Shown piece by piece: positions 42,741 to 51,410 of a stretch of 64,000 bases of DNA. The first letter of the stretch is position 1. Every line of letters starts with the position of its first letter. Origin of the DNA: Halobacillus litoralis (GTDB lineage: Bacteria; Bacillota; Bacilli; Bacillales; Halobacillaceae); NCBI RefSeq assembly GCF_020171725.1, contig NZ_JAIVAJ010000007.1:186001-250000 (forward strand). Direction: 5' to 3'. The notes below the pieces were generated by a model that worked only from the letters and a program-made list of their open reading frames with translations, ran no database searches and was not told where the DNA came from. The position numbers were made by a program, and so were the translations under genes.

Positions 42741-43617
42741 GTTCCAATTCCCCTCCTTTATCATTCGTTAAATAAACGCAGACATCTGACGGGCGGACGG
42801 CTGAGCGCTTGATGTTTCCCATCCGGTTCCAGTCATTCTGTTGATCATCATTCACCACGACGGCATATACATCGTCGAATCCCGTTTCTTTTTGATAGAG
42901 CACGTTGCGTCCTTCCAGCCACGGAAGCATGTCATCTTTCTTTCCAGATAACCCAACGGCATACCCACGCAAATCGTCCATACCAATATGAAGCTTCACT
43001 TTTCCCTGGTCGATCAAGAGGACGTCCTCGAACAATTCTTCCATATCGTCCATGTAATGGGTGGACATAAGAATCGTCCGCGGATACTCGATATAATCCT
43101 TCAGCAATGCACGGTAAAAGTCTTTACGCACGACCGCATCCATGCCGGTTGTCGGTTCATCAAAGATGGTAAGCGCACAACGCGAGGCGATTCCGACAAT
43201 CATATTAAAGGCGCTTTCTTTTCCTTTGGATAAATTTTTGTGCAGGTCTTTTTTTCGAAAGCCGAAATGCTCGAACAACCCTAAAGCAAGATCGTGATTC
43301 CAATTCGGATAGAACCTGCGGCCTTCTTCAAGCAGTTCCACTAAGGTTAGCGTCGGCGGGAAATTCATTTGATCGTCAATATAGATGGTGTTGACGGAAA
43401 CCGTCAGATTGTTAAACGGTCTTTGTGAAAAAACATCCACCCTTCCTGATGTTTCCTTCAGCATGCCTGCAAGCAGCTTCATGAACGTCGTCTTGCCCGC
43501 TCCATTACGCCCGATGACCCCTGTGATTTTATTCTCATCCATGGAGAGGTTGATGCCATCGAGTGCCTTCACTTTGCCATATTGCTTCGTTACATCCCTG
43601 CACTTAACGATTTTCAT
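42712..43617 (-). CDS. ABC transporter ATPase, YtrB-like
   Basis: A 301-residue ATPase with Walker A GRNGAGKTT and Walker B ALTIFDEPTTGMDA. The signature motif is degenerate (NLSKGKESAFNMIVGIA instead of LSGGQ), as in the YtrB group. The C-terminal 90 residues form a separate domain. In Bacillus, YtrB-type transporters respond to cell-wall-active agents. It overlaps the GntR gene by 14 bases. Confidence 0.85.
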   Translation of the reverse strand: MKIVKCRDVTKQYGKVKALDGINLSMDENKITGVIGRNGAGKTTFMKLLAGMLKETSGRVDVFSQRPFNNLTVSVNTIYIDDQMNFPPTLTLVELLEEGRRFYPNWNHDLALGLFEHFGFRKKDLHKNLSKGKESAFNMIVGIASRCALTIFDEPTTGMDAVVRKDFYRALLKDYIEYPRTILMSTHYMDDMEELFEDVLLIDQGKVKLHIGMDDLRGYAVGLSGKKDDMLPWLEGRNVLYQKETGFDDVYAVVVNDDQQNDWNRMGNIKRSAVRPSDVCVYLTNDKGGELEHVFRSGKNE

Positions 43618-43990
43618 TGGTTCGTTCCCTCCACACCTTCTTCACTCTTTGCAGCAGTTCTTCTTCACTCATCCCAAGCCAAACCGCCTGCTTGACCAAA
43701 GACTCCATCAGCTGATCGATCGACTCGTCCTTCCGTTTCTCCAGAATGATCGTTTTCGCATCAGAAGCGACGAATTTCCCGAGACCTCTTCTGTCATACA
43801 AAATCCCTTCATCCGCAAGCATCTTCAATCCCTTAGCGGCGGTCGCCGGGTTGATGGTGTACATGTCAGCGAGCTTGTATTGAGAATAGACTTTGTCATC
43901 AACATCCAAATTCCCATGAAGGATTTCTTCCTCGATCCATTCGGCAATTTGTAAGTAGATCGGCTTCAACCCTTCTGTATCCAGAATCAC
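43604..43990 (-). CDS. GntR-family regulator, YtrA-like
   Basis: A 128-residue short GntR regulator: winged HTH with PIYLQIAEWIEEEILHG and YKLADMYTINPATAAKGLKML, plus a short C-terminal dimerisation tail without an effector domain, as in YtrA. The start is GTG 43990 behind AGTAGGGAT. It heads the four-gene operon with the ATPase, the permease and a membrane-anchored protein; it probably represses the operon. A CATTA...TAATG repeat at about 44012-44027 could be its site, but this is weak. Confidence 0.85.
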   Translation of the reverse strand: MILDTEGLKPIYLQIAEWIEEEILHGNLDVDDKVYSQYKLADMYTINPATAAKGLKMLADEGILYDRRGLGKFVASDAKTIILEKRKDESIDQLMESLVKQAVWLGMSEEELLQRVKKVWRERTNENR

Positions 43991-44085
43991 GCGTATCCCT
44001 ACTCTCTGCGTGGGTGCATTAGTTATGTAATGTAGTATAGCTCACAAGGAATTATTTTACAATAAAAAGATTCGAAGCAAAGACA

Positions 44086-44114
44086 TTGACGCGGAGCAAA
44101 AGACGTTGTATGAT
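44086..44114 (+). promoter_or_regulatory. tcyABC promoter
   Basis: TTGACG (44086-44091), 17 bases, TATGAT (44109-44114), 60 bases before the first ATG. No S-box or T-box leader is present. Confidence 0.7.
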
Positions 44115-44173
44115 TTCATTTGTATTATTCCTATCTATTTAGTCAGCATTAAATCTTAAGGAGGCATTTATTT

Positions 44174-45007
44174 ATGAAAAAAAGCCTGGGAATCTTTTTA
44201 TTTGGATTACTTATCGTTGTTCTTGCGGCTTGCGGAACAGCTGAAGACAATACGGAACAAGCAGGAGATGCGAACGGAGATAGCGGAAGCTCTTCTGAAG
44301 AACAAAGCCTGTACGATCAGATCATGGAAAAAGGTGTGCTTACGGTTGGAACAGAAGGGACATATGCTCCGTACACGTTCCACAATGACGCAGACGAACT
44401 GACCGGTTACGATGTAGAAGTGACGCGTGAAATCGCTGACCGCATGGGTGTTGAAGTAGAGTTCAAAGAAACGAAATGGGACTCCATGTTCGCTGGACTC
44501 AACACAGAACGCTTCGACATGATCGCAAACCAAGTCGGTATCCGTCCGGACCGTGAAGAAAAGTATGATTTCTCAACGCCATACACTTATACGACAGCCG
44601 TTCTTGTCGCTCCTAAAGGTGGAGACGTACAGACGTTTGAAGATTTAGAAGGCGCGAAATCAGCTCAATCCTTAACAAGTAACTACGGCGATATCGCACG
44701 TGAATACGGTGCTGAGATCGTAAGTGTTGAAGGGTTCAACCCTGCGATGCAGTTGCTTTCAAACGGCCGTGCTGACGCAACTGTCAACGACCGCTTGTCT
44801 GTTCTTGACTTCCTGAAACAACGTGAAGATGCTGCAGTAGAAATCGTTGACCGCCAAGAGGATGCTGCCGAAACAGCGATGATGTTCCGCCAGAACAACC
44901 CGGAACTGATTGAAGCCGTTAACGAAGCACTTGCTTCCATGCGCGAAGACGGTACACTCGCTGAAATCTCCGAGAAATGGTTTGGCGAAGATGTATCTAC
45001 TCAATAG
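44174..45007 (+). CDS. tcyA: Amino acid (probably L-cystine) ABC importer binding lipoprotein
   Basis: A 277-residue family-3 solute-binding lipoprotein: signal VVLAACGT (Cys20), an acidic Ser/Gly linker, then GTYAPYTFHNDADELTGYDVEV, NQVGIRPDREEKYDFSTPY and the C-terminal REDGTLAEISEKWFG. It matches the TcyA size and order (binding protein, permease, ATPase); glutamine or another polar amino acid is the alternative. AAGGAGG lies before the ATG. Confidence 0.75.
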   Translation: MKKSLGIFLFGLLIVVLAACGTAEDNTEQAGDANGDSGSSSEEQSLYDQIMEKGVLTVGTEGTYAPYTFHNDADELTGYDVEVTREIADRMGVEVEFKETKWDSMFAGLNTERFDMIANQVGIRPDREEKYDFSTPYTYTTAVLVAPKGGDVQTFEDLEGAKSAQSLTSNYGDIAREYGAEIVSVEGFNPAMQLLSNGRADATVNDRLSVLDFLKQREDAAVEIVDRQEDAAETAMMFRQNNPELIEAVNEALASMREDGTLAEISEKWFGEDVSTQ

Positions 45008-45689
45008 TCTCTTTTTAAATGCAGAAGATCTGCAAACCTTACAAGACTCCTTTCTTCCTTTGTTGAAAGGAGTTCTTTACTATACAATTCCTTTAACCCT
45101 GATTTCCTTCTTTGCCGGACTACTCTTGGCGGTGATTACGGCACTGTTCAGAATTTCAGGCGTTAAACTGTTAAGCGGAATCGCCCGGGTTTACGTCTCG
45201 ATCATCCGCGGAACCCCCTTGCTCGTGCAATTATTCATCGTTTTCTACGGATTCGGTAATTTAGGTGTCGAGTTTTTGAAGTTCAGTCCATTCGTCGGAG
45301 CCTTGATTGCTCTTTCCTTGAACACAGGAGCGTATGCGTCTGAAATCATCAGGGCATCGATTCTATCAATTGATAAAGGACAATGGGAAGCCGCTGAATC
45401 GATCGGCATGTCGTACTTCCAATCGTTGAAACGCGTCATCCTGCCGCAGGCGACGCGCGTCTCGATTCCTCCTTTATCAAACTCGTTCATCGGCCTTGTG
45501 AAAGAAACCTCCCTCGCCTCTACGATTCTCGTAGCAGAGATGTTTCGAAAGGCACAGGAGATCGTAGCCACCACCTATCAGCCGCTCCTCATCTATATGG
45601 AGGCAGCCGCGATTTACTGGGTGATCTGCTTTATCCTGTCGCTCATCCAAGACCAAATTGAAGCTCATTTGAACCGTTACATTAAATAG
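44991..45689 (+). CDS. tcyB: Amino acid ABC importer permease (TcyB-like)
   Basis: A 232-residue HisM-type permease with about five spans. The typical IIRGTPLLVQLFIVFYG and the coupling loop GQWEAAESIGMSYFQSLKRVILPQATR are visible. It overlaps the tcyA 3' end by 17 bases; the RBS is weak, so its translation probably depends on coupling. Confidence 0.78.
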   Translation: MYLLNSLFLNAEDLQTLQDSFLPLLKGVLYYTIPLTLISFFAGLLLAVITALFRISGVKLLSGIARVYVSIIRGTPLLVQLFIVFYGFGNLGVEFLKFSPFVGALIALSLNTGAYASEIIRASILSIDKGQWEAAESIGMSYFQSLKRVILPQATRVSIPPLSNSFIGLVKETSLASTILVAEMFRKAQEIVATTYQPLLIYMEAAAIYWVICFILSLIQDQIEAHLNRYIK

Positions 45690-45707
45690 AAAGGAGGGCT
45701 TTCCCCT

Positions 45708-46445
45708 ATGCTTTCCATGAAAAACATCTCGAAAACCTTCGGCTCGCTCGAAGTCTTGAAGGATATCAGCATTAACGTGGACCAAGGAAAGGTCGTAGTC
45801 GTCATCGGTCCATCCGGCTCCGGTAAAACGACGCTCCTCCGCTGCCTGAACGTGCTCGAGCAGCCGGACAGTGGCGCAGTGACCATCGACAATCAGACGA
45901 TCGATTTTTCACAAAAAGTAACGAAGCCCGCCATCCGCGAATTGCGGAAGCAGACCGGAATGGTTTTCCAAAACTATAACCTCTTCCCACACTTGACCGT
46001 CATTGAGAACATTATGGAAGGGCCTGTCACGGTGCAGAAACAGGAGAAATCCACGGCACGAGAGACCGCCGTGCGCCTCTTGGAAAAAGTCGGCCTCGGC
46101 GATAAGGCTGATGTCTATCCGTATCAGCTTTCCGGAGGTCAGCAGCAGCGTGTCGGCATCGCGAGAGCCATGGCCATCGACCCTAAAGTGATGCTGTTCG
46201 ACGAACCGACCTCCGCCCTCGACCCAGAGCTGATCGGTGAAGTACTGCAAGTCATGAAAGACCTCGCGAAGGAAGGCATGACGATGGTCGTCGTCACCCA
46301 CGAAATGAAATTCGCCAAAGAAGTGGCGGATGAAGTCGTCTTTATGGACGGTGGCTACATCGTCGAACGCGGCGCTCCAGAAGAAGTCTTCGAACGCCCG
46401 ACGCAGGAACGAACGAAAAAATTCCTGAACCTTCTGCAGCACTAG
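45708..46445 (+). CDS. tcyC: Amino acid ABC importer ATPase (TcyC-like)
   Basis: A 245-residue ATPase of the polar-amino-acid group. Walker [11 protein letters not shown]-loop [11 protein letters not shown], signature [17 protein letters not shown], Walker [16 protein letters not shown] and switch VVTHEMKFA are intact. AAAGGAGGGC lies before the ATG, 18 bases after tcyB. A strong terminator follows at 46504. Confidence 0.85.
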   Translation: MLSMKNISKTFGSLEVLKDISINVDQGKVVVVIGPSGSGKTTLLRCLNVLEQPDSGAVTIDNQTIDFSQKVTKPAIRELRKQTGMVFQNYNLFPHLTVIENIMEGPVTVQKQEKSTARETAVRLLEKVGLGDKADVYPYQLSGGQQQRVGIARAMAIDPKVMLFDEPTSALDPELIGEVLQVMKDLAKEGMTMVVVTHEMKFAKEVADEVVFMDGGYIVERGAPEEVFERPTQERTKKFLNLLQH

Positions 46446-46503
46446 CGTAAGGTTCTGTAACGTGTTTAGTGTTCCGTCTGATTCACTTAAGAGATCTACC
46501 ATA

Positions 46504-46549
46504 TGCAAAAAGCGCCTGCCATCAACGTATGATGGCAGGCGCTTTTTTG
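46504..46549 (+). terminator. tcyABC terminator
   Basis: A 17-base stem (AAAGCGCCTGCCATC/GATGGCAGGCGCTTT at its core) with a 7-base loop and a T run, the strongest in the window. The 100 bases after it, to the repeat at 46651, show nothing else. Confidence 0.95.
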
Positions 46550-46650
46550 TTCAGAAAGTATTATAGATCCTCTCAGCATACTAAAAATACGCTAACTGGA
46601 TGTATATCGGAATCCAGAATCTCCTAACGCGTTTATCCAACCAAGTGTTG

Positions 46651-46822
46651 AAAGGTTCTGTCCACACTGTTCGGTAGAGTGGGGTGGGAAATGGCGAGAC
46701 TCCAGCGGGATACACGGACCACGGCGAGATCCACTCAGGCAATGCCTGAGTTAGCTCTGTGTCCGCCGCAGGAAAGCGAGCTATTTCCCACCCCGCGGCA
46801 CACTCCTATCCATACAGAACCT
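46651..46822 (+). repeat. Dispersed palindromic repeat, long copy B3
   Basis: Terminal repeats AGGTTCTGT/ACAGAACCT, inner arms GGGGTGGGAAAT/ATTTCCCACCCC and a central hairpin GGATCCACTCAGG-like (GATCCACTCAGG/CCTGAGTTAGCTC). The stop codon of the Z1 gene lies in the right terminal repeat. Confidence 0.85.
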
Positions 46823-49001
46823 ATCCCTTCACCGTCTTCTTGGCAAAAACCGTAGGAGTCGTATGGCGCTGAGCGACGAGGACCGGCCAGTAGAACGGCG
46901 TACCGCGCCAGCCGTGTTCCTTCTTCCCTTCCTGCCGCAGCAGAATCAGCGCAGGATGATGCTCAGCTACACGACGTGCGATGCTGAGCTCTCCTTTTCC
47001 GCTTCCCGGTGTATCCGGGGAGTTCTCGTACTGTCCGGCACCGTTGAAGCGCTGGATCTTCCGTCTCCCGCGAATGACCAGCCACACGTAAGCCCCTTTC
47101 TCATTTTCCGTCGTCAAATAATCCAGCACACTCTCATATTCGTCGAGGTGAAAATCACGTCCTTCGTCCATCTCAAGCGTGGAATGAATCAAGCCGACCA
47201 ACGAGCGTACATCCTCTGCGGGTACAAGATAGGCCCCTTCCTTTTCATCCACCGCTCCATCAACGAGAGACTTCAACTTCTCATCCATCTGGCGGACCGT
47301 TTTCTGGATGTACGTTTTATAGCCCGTCTGGAATCCGACGGGAAGCATCCGTTTGTGAGGCTGGATCATCGTCAGACTCGACAGCATGATTTTGTTCGGG
47401 CTGCACGGAAGGATTTGATTGTTCTCTTCCTTCTGGATGAAGACGACACCCTGTTTGTGCCCACCTCGTTCAAACGCACGCCTAAGCTCCGTGTCGAACT
47501 CGTGGATCTGCTTCATCACGTCATAGATCCGTCCGCTCGTATAAAAGCGTGTCACCGCCATGTCCTCAAGCGGTCTCGCTCCATACATGCGCGAGTGCTG
47601 AAGGACGGTATCCTGCTGGAATGACCTCGGATTCCGTCCATAGAAAAAGCCGATCATATTCCGGATGGTGACGCCACGGTCAAGCAGCTGACCGCCGATG
47701 AAAATGTTCATCGGGGCACGGAGTTTGAGTTCGCCACGGTGATCGAGCAACTCGTGGACATCTTTTTCCGAATTGACGACCGTACTGATGACGTACTCCT
47801 CCTGCAAGGACTCGACGACTTCCTTCCACACATCGTCAAAGCGGGGCTGCGGGAGAGAATCGAAGGCAGCGACCGACTGGATCAACTGATCATAGGACCC
47901 TTTGGTCAATGTGCGCAGAAGATCCGATTCAAGGTGAGCCTCAGCAATCAGCTGATCCTCCATATTCCGGATCAGCTCCTTCTGCCAGGCATGCGCCTCT
48001 TTGCCGCGCTCTGTATGAATGACCATCGCATACTTCTCTAGTGGTTTGTCCATCTGATTCTGCTGCCAGCGTCTGATGGCACTTCCGACGATAAAATTCA
48101 CGACGGCGCTTCTGATGTTCGTGATCGACTTCTGCGTGAGCAGCTGATCCATTTTGATCTTCCGCCGATCAATTCTTTTCATCGCTTCCAGTTCCTTCTC
48201 CGACACTTCATGGTACAAGTAGGAAGCGAAGTGCCCTTTAATCTGTGCCTTCTCAAAATAGAGGTCGCCCCCGACATAACGGTCGTGCACTGGGACAAGC
48301 TCTGTGAAAGCCGGTCTCACGGGTTGATAGACTTTATTCTCGTGAATCGTCCGATCATCCGGCTGGAGATACAGCGAGTACGGCGTGGCGGTCACCTGAA
48401 GAAAAGCAGACGACGTCAGACGCTCCCGCAGTTCATTGATCTTCGTCGCCAGCACACGCATGTGGGTCACGTTCTGATCCTTTTTGTGCTCATACGCGAC
48501 ACTCGCATAATCCGCCTCGTCATCGATGAACAGCACCTTGCGCTTCGCAAGATCAGGATACGTCTCGAAGAACGTCTCCTTAATCCGGTCGAGGTTCTTC
48601 GTCTCCTTTTTCACAATAAACGCAAGCTTCTGCGACAGTTCATACTTACGAAGCTGTTCCGGCATCGCCATAATGTCGTACACTCTGAGGTCATCGCTTT
48701 CGATCCGCTCAGCAAACTCCTCGGTCAGCCGCGAGAATGTCTGGCGGACGAGCGCATTCGTTCCCTTCGTCAAAAGAATGACCGCGTCAAAGCCATGATC
48801 ATAAGCAAGCCCCATAATGCCGATGAACGTCCGCGTCTTCCCGGACTGGATCTTCCCGAGCAGCATACCGGGATGATCGATATTCGTATGTCGATCGAGA
48901 AGCTGCCGAGTCGTATTCACCATACACGCCCGGCTCTCCTCGTCATATTGATTTTTTCGTTGCAAGGACTGAAAGAATCGTCCTGTTGTCTTGATGTTCA
49001 T
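46821..49001 (-). CDS. Stand-alone Z1-domain superfamily II helicase-like ATPase
   Basis: A 726-residue protein. The N-terminal SF2 helicase core has Walker A GKIQSGKT (49-56), Walker B VLFIDDEAD (156-164) and TATP motif III (204-207). The middle is a Z1 domain containing GGQLLDRGVT (436-445) and the arginine-finger-type QHSRMYG (468-474). The C-terminal 200 residues are unassigned. Z1 helicases are usually linked to restriction or MORC/MutL-like ATPase defence operons; here no partner gene adjoins. ATG 49001 (after AGTAGGTGA) is preferred to a GTG three codons earlier. Its own stop lies inside repeat B3. Confidence 0.8.
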   Translation of the reverse strand: MNIKTTGRFFQSLQRKNQYDEESRACMVNTTRQLLDRHTNIDHPGMLLGKIQSGKTRTFIGIMGLAYDHGFDAVILLTKGTNALVRQTFSRLTEEFAERIESDDLRVYDIMAMPEQLRKYELSQKLAFIVKKETKNLDRIKETFFETYPDLAKRKVLFIDDEADYASVAYEHKKDQNVTHMRVLATKINELRERLTSSAFLQVTATPYSLYLQPDDRTIHENKVYQPVRPAFTELVPVHDRYVGGDLYFEKAQIKGHFASYLYHEVSEKELEAMKRIDRRKIKMDQLLTQKSITNIRSAVVNFIVGSAIRRWQQNQMDKPLEKYAMVIHTERGKEAHAWQKELIRNMEDQLIAEAHLESDLLRTLTKGSYDQLIQSVAAFDSLPQPRFDDVWKEVVESLQEEYVISTVVNSEKDVHELLDHRGELKLRAPMNIFIGGQLLDRGVTIRNMIGFFYGRNPRSFQQDTVLQHSRMYGARPLEDMAVTRFYTSGRIYDVMKQIHEFDTELRRAFERGGHKQGVVFIQKEENNQILPCSPNKIMLSSLTMIQPHKRMLPVGFQTGYKTYIQKTVRQMDEKLKSLVDGAVDEKEGAYLVPAEDVRSLVGLIHSTLEMDEGRDFHLDEYESVLDYLTTENEKGAYVWLVIRGRRKIQRFNGAGQYENSPDTPGSGKGELSIARRVAEHHPALILLRQEGKKEHGWRGTPFYWPVLVAQRHTTPTVFAKKTVKG

Positions 49002-49195
49002 AACATTCACCTACTCTTTACTATGCAGACCACAGTTTATCATATTTCGCCACCCACCACGTATCTCTACGACCTTAGACCGACTCCCCTCCCCTCTCAA
49101 TGGATGACCCGCACTTCCTCCCATCCCCCGATTCCACCAGACCCTTTTCTTTATAAAATAAAATCAACACATGTTACAGGAAAGGATTTGATGAT

Positions 49196-49912
49196 ATGAA
49201 CAAAAAAACAGCCGTCATTACAGGAGCGTCCCAAGGACTCGGAAAGGCGCTTGCCCTCGCTTTCGCCAAAGAAGGGTACGCACTCGGCATTTGTGCCCGT
49301 GGGGAAGAAAGACTCAAGGACGCCCGACGTGAAGTAGAGCAGCTCGGGGCAGAAGTCGCCGCCGTCCAGGCTGACGTGACCGACTCGAAAGACGTGGAGC
49401 GCTTCATCTCGATTGTCGAAGACCGCTTCGGTCGGATTGATGTGCTCATCAACAACGCCTCCACATTCGGCCCAGGACCGACACTGCTCGCCGACTATCC
49501 AGCAGAGGAATTTCGTGACGTCATCGAAACGAACATCATGAACCCGTTCCTCGTCACGAAGCGGGTCCTGCCCGGCATGCTCACACGCGGGGACGGTTCG
49601 ATCATCAACGTATCGTCTGAGGTCGGGAAATACGGTGTGGCTGAATGGGGCGCATACAGCGTATCGAAATTCGGGGTCGAAGGCTTATCTGCGATTTGGG
49701 CTGATGAACTCGAAGGCACAGGCGTCCGCATCAACACGGTCGACCCTGGGGAAATGGATACCGTCATGCACGACATCGCCCTGCCGGACTGTGATTATGA
49801 GCTGGCTCAGCCTGAAGATGTCACAGGCGTCTTCCTCCACCTGGCAGCAAGTGATGACAACGGCGAACGTTATGAAGCGCAGACTTTTGATGTGAAAGGA
49901 GCGTCGGTTTAA
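49196..49912 (+). CDS. SDR-family oxidoreductase
   Basis: A 238-residue classical short-chain dehydrogenase. It has the NAD(P) loop GASQGLG (10-16), the NNAS motif, the active-site Ser in NVSSEVGKYG and Y-x3-K in YSVSK. An Arg (CARGEER) after beta-2 suggests NADP. It is the first gene of a three-gene operon; the next ATG is 1 base after its stop. The substrate is unknown. AGGAAAGG precedes the ATG. Confidence 0.88.
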   Translation: MNKKTAVITGASQGLGKALALAFAKEGYALGICARGEERLKDARREVEQLGAEVAAVQADVTDSKDVERFISIVEDRFGRIDVLINNASTFGPGPTLLADYPAEEFRDVIETNIMNPFLVTKRVLPGMLTRGDGSIINVSSEVGKYGVAEWGAYSVSKFGVEGLSAIWADELEGTGVRINTVDPGEMDTVMHDIALPDCDYELAQPEDVTGVFLHLAASDDNGERYEAQTFDVKGASV

Positions 49913-49913
49913 C

Positions 49914-50921
49914 ATGCATGCTTTCACGGTACCAGACGAATTGAACGCTCAAACCCCTGCTGAACAGGTCCACGATCGACGGGATCAAGTCCGGCTTATG
50001 GCCATTGATCAGCACCATTCCATTACGCACAGCCGTTTTCAAGAATTAGATGAGTTTCTAAGTCCCGGAGATCTGCTCGTTTTGAATAACAGCCGGACGA
50101 TTCCTCCCGTTCTGCAGGCATCGCAAGGAAACCAATCCATTGAGATTCGACTATCGAGGAAAAGGTCGGACGATCAATGGGAAGCACTGGTTGCCTGTGA
50201 CTTCTTTTCCCTTGATACACCGCTCACGTTCAATGATGGCGTGGAAGCGGTCGCGATTGGACACGGAAGTGAACACCCGCTGATCGTACTGGAATTCTCG
50301 ATCGGTGGCAGCGCCCTGCTCGACTTTATCTACTCTCACGGAGAGCCAGTCCGCTATGAATACATTGAGGAGCCGTTCCCACTTGAAACGTACCAAACCG
50401 TTTATGGTTCCGTACCCGGCTCGGTCGAAATGGCCTCAGCCGGTAGAGCTTTCTCCTGGCAGCTGCTTCAAAAACTGAAACAGCAAGGCGTAAAAACAGC
50501 CTTCATTCAACTGCACGCCGGGCTCAGCTATTATGAGAAGGACCGCTGGCCATCGCCCGAGCAGCATCCGGAAGCCTTCGCTGTACCAGAAGAGACAGCT
50601 AGGCTCATCGAGGAAACCCGCCGAGCGGGCAACCGTGTCATTGCCGTCGGGACGACCGTCGTTCGTGCACTTGAATCGGCTGTGAACCCGCATGGTGAGG
50701 TGGAGTCAGCTGAAGGGACGACGAATCTATATGTGGATGAGGGTTACACGATCTCCGCAGTAGACGGACTCTTAACCGGCTTTCATGAGCCGGAAGCCAG
50801 CCACCTGCATATGCTCACCGCTTTTTTACCGAAAAAGAAGTTGATGAATGCTTATCGCGAGGCGCTTCTGCAGGGATATTTGTGGCATGAGTTCGGGGAT
50901 ATGAATTTGATCTTGAAATGA
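49914..50921 (+). CDS. Divergent QueA-family protein (S-adenosylmethionine:tRNA ribosyltransferase-isomerase paralogue)
   Basis: A 335-residue protein with the QueA fold. Conserved: GDLLVLNNSRTIPPVL (52-67), YQTVYGSVPGSV (160-171), AVGTTVVRALES (244-255) and the terminal region GTTNLYVDEGYT. Diagnostic QueA motifs are altered: APTAGLHFT is MASAGRAFS (173-181), LHVGLGTF is LHAGLSYY, and TNFHLPxST is TGFHEPEAS (288-296). It is therefore probably not the queuosine enzyme and may act on another substrate. It begins 1 base after the SDR stop and overlaps the VOC gene (ATGA). Confidence 0.85.
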   Translation: MHAFTVPDELNAQTPAEQVHDRRDQVRLMAIDQHHSITHSRFQELDEFLSPGDLLVLNNSRTIPPVLQASQGNQSIEIRLSRKRSDDQWEALVACDFFSLDTPLTFNDGVEAVAIGHGSEHPLIVLEFSIGGSALLDFIYSHGEPVRYEYIEEPFPLETYQTVYGSVPGSVEMASAGRAFSWQLLQKLKQQGVKTAFIQLHAGLSYYEKDRWPSPEQHPEAFAVPEETARLIEETRRAGNRVIAVGTTVVRALESAVNPHGEVESAEGTTNLYVDEGYTISAVDGLLTGFHEPEASHLHMLTAFLPKKKLMNAYREALLQGYLWHEFGDMNLILK

Positions 50922-51232
50922 AGCTGCATCATATCAGTGTTCCGGTCGATAGCTTGGCGGCATCCGTTGATGTGTATGAACACCTCGGGTTCCGGGTGGT
51001 GGAATGGCTTGAGCTCGGGGAGGAGTCGATCGCGTTTGTCAGGCAGGGTGAGTGGCTGATCGAGTTGATTGAATCGCCGGATCCTGAGGGGCATATCTGC
51101 TTTGAAGTTACGGATGCGTCTCATTGTCCACCGGGTGGTTCGTACGTCGAAGGTCCGTTGTATGCACTGGGATGGCGCAGTTATTTTTACAGGATGAAGG
51201 ATGGGAGTTTAGTAGAGTATATCGAAACGTGA
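50918..51232 (+). CDS. VOC-superfamily (glyoxalase-like) protein
   Basis: A 104-residue single VOC domain, beginning MKLHHISVPVDSLAASVDVYEHLGFRVVEW (His5 metal-ligand position), with GHICFEVTDASH in the middle and EYIET at the end (Glu ligand). Two such domains or a dimer would form the metal site. VOC proteins are lyases, dioxygenases or binding proteins; the role here is presumably tied to the QueA-like and SDR enzymes. It overlaps the QueA-like stop by 4 bases. Confidence 0.75.
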   Translation: MKLHHISVPVDSLAASVDVYEHLGFRVVEWLELGEESIAFVRQGEWLIELIESPDPEGHICFEVTDASHCPPGGSYVEGPLYALGWRSYFYRMKDGSLVEYIET

Positions 51233-51237
51233 TGATG

Positions 51238-51267
51238 AAGTCCCCCTGGATCAGGGAGGGCTTTTTC
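51238..51267 (+). terminator. Terminator of the SDR-QueA-like-VOC operon
   Basis: AGTCCCCCTG pairs with CAGGGAGGGCT around a 3-base loop, followed by TTTTT. Confidence 0.75.
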
Positions 51268-51275
51268 AGCATAGG

Positions 51276-51304
51276 TTGATTTTTCATCTGATGGAAAATA
51301 ATTA
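51276..51304 (+). promoter_or_regulatory. Candidate promoter of the M23-bactofilin operon
   Basis: TTGATT, 17 bases, TAATTA. Weak -10 but correct spacing, 107 bases before the ATG. Confidence 0.35.
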
Positions 51305-51410
51305 ATATTACCTAGTCTTTTTTAACTAATTCTATGCATTTCAAAAGGACATTGTAGATTTTTGTCGAAAGGTGAGTGTTGGAGATTATCAAGCATTTAT
51401 GGAGGACATT

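Noticed and set aside
44010..44173. S-box or T-box riboswitch before tcyABC
   Set aside because: The leader is only about 50 bases and has neither the T-box motif nor SAM aptamer blocks.
45909..46508. 199-residue minus-strand ORF
   Set aside because: Antisense to tcyC, whose ABC motifs are intact.
48210..49199. 329-residue plus-strand ORF
   Set aside because: It is antisense to the Z1 helicase gene, which has clear motifs, an RBS and normal codon use.
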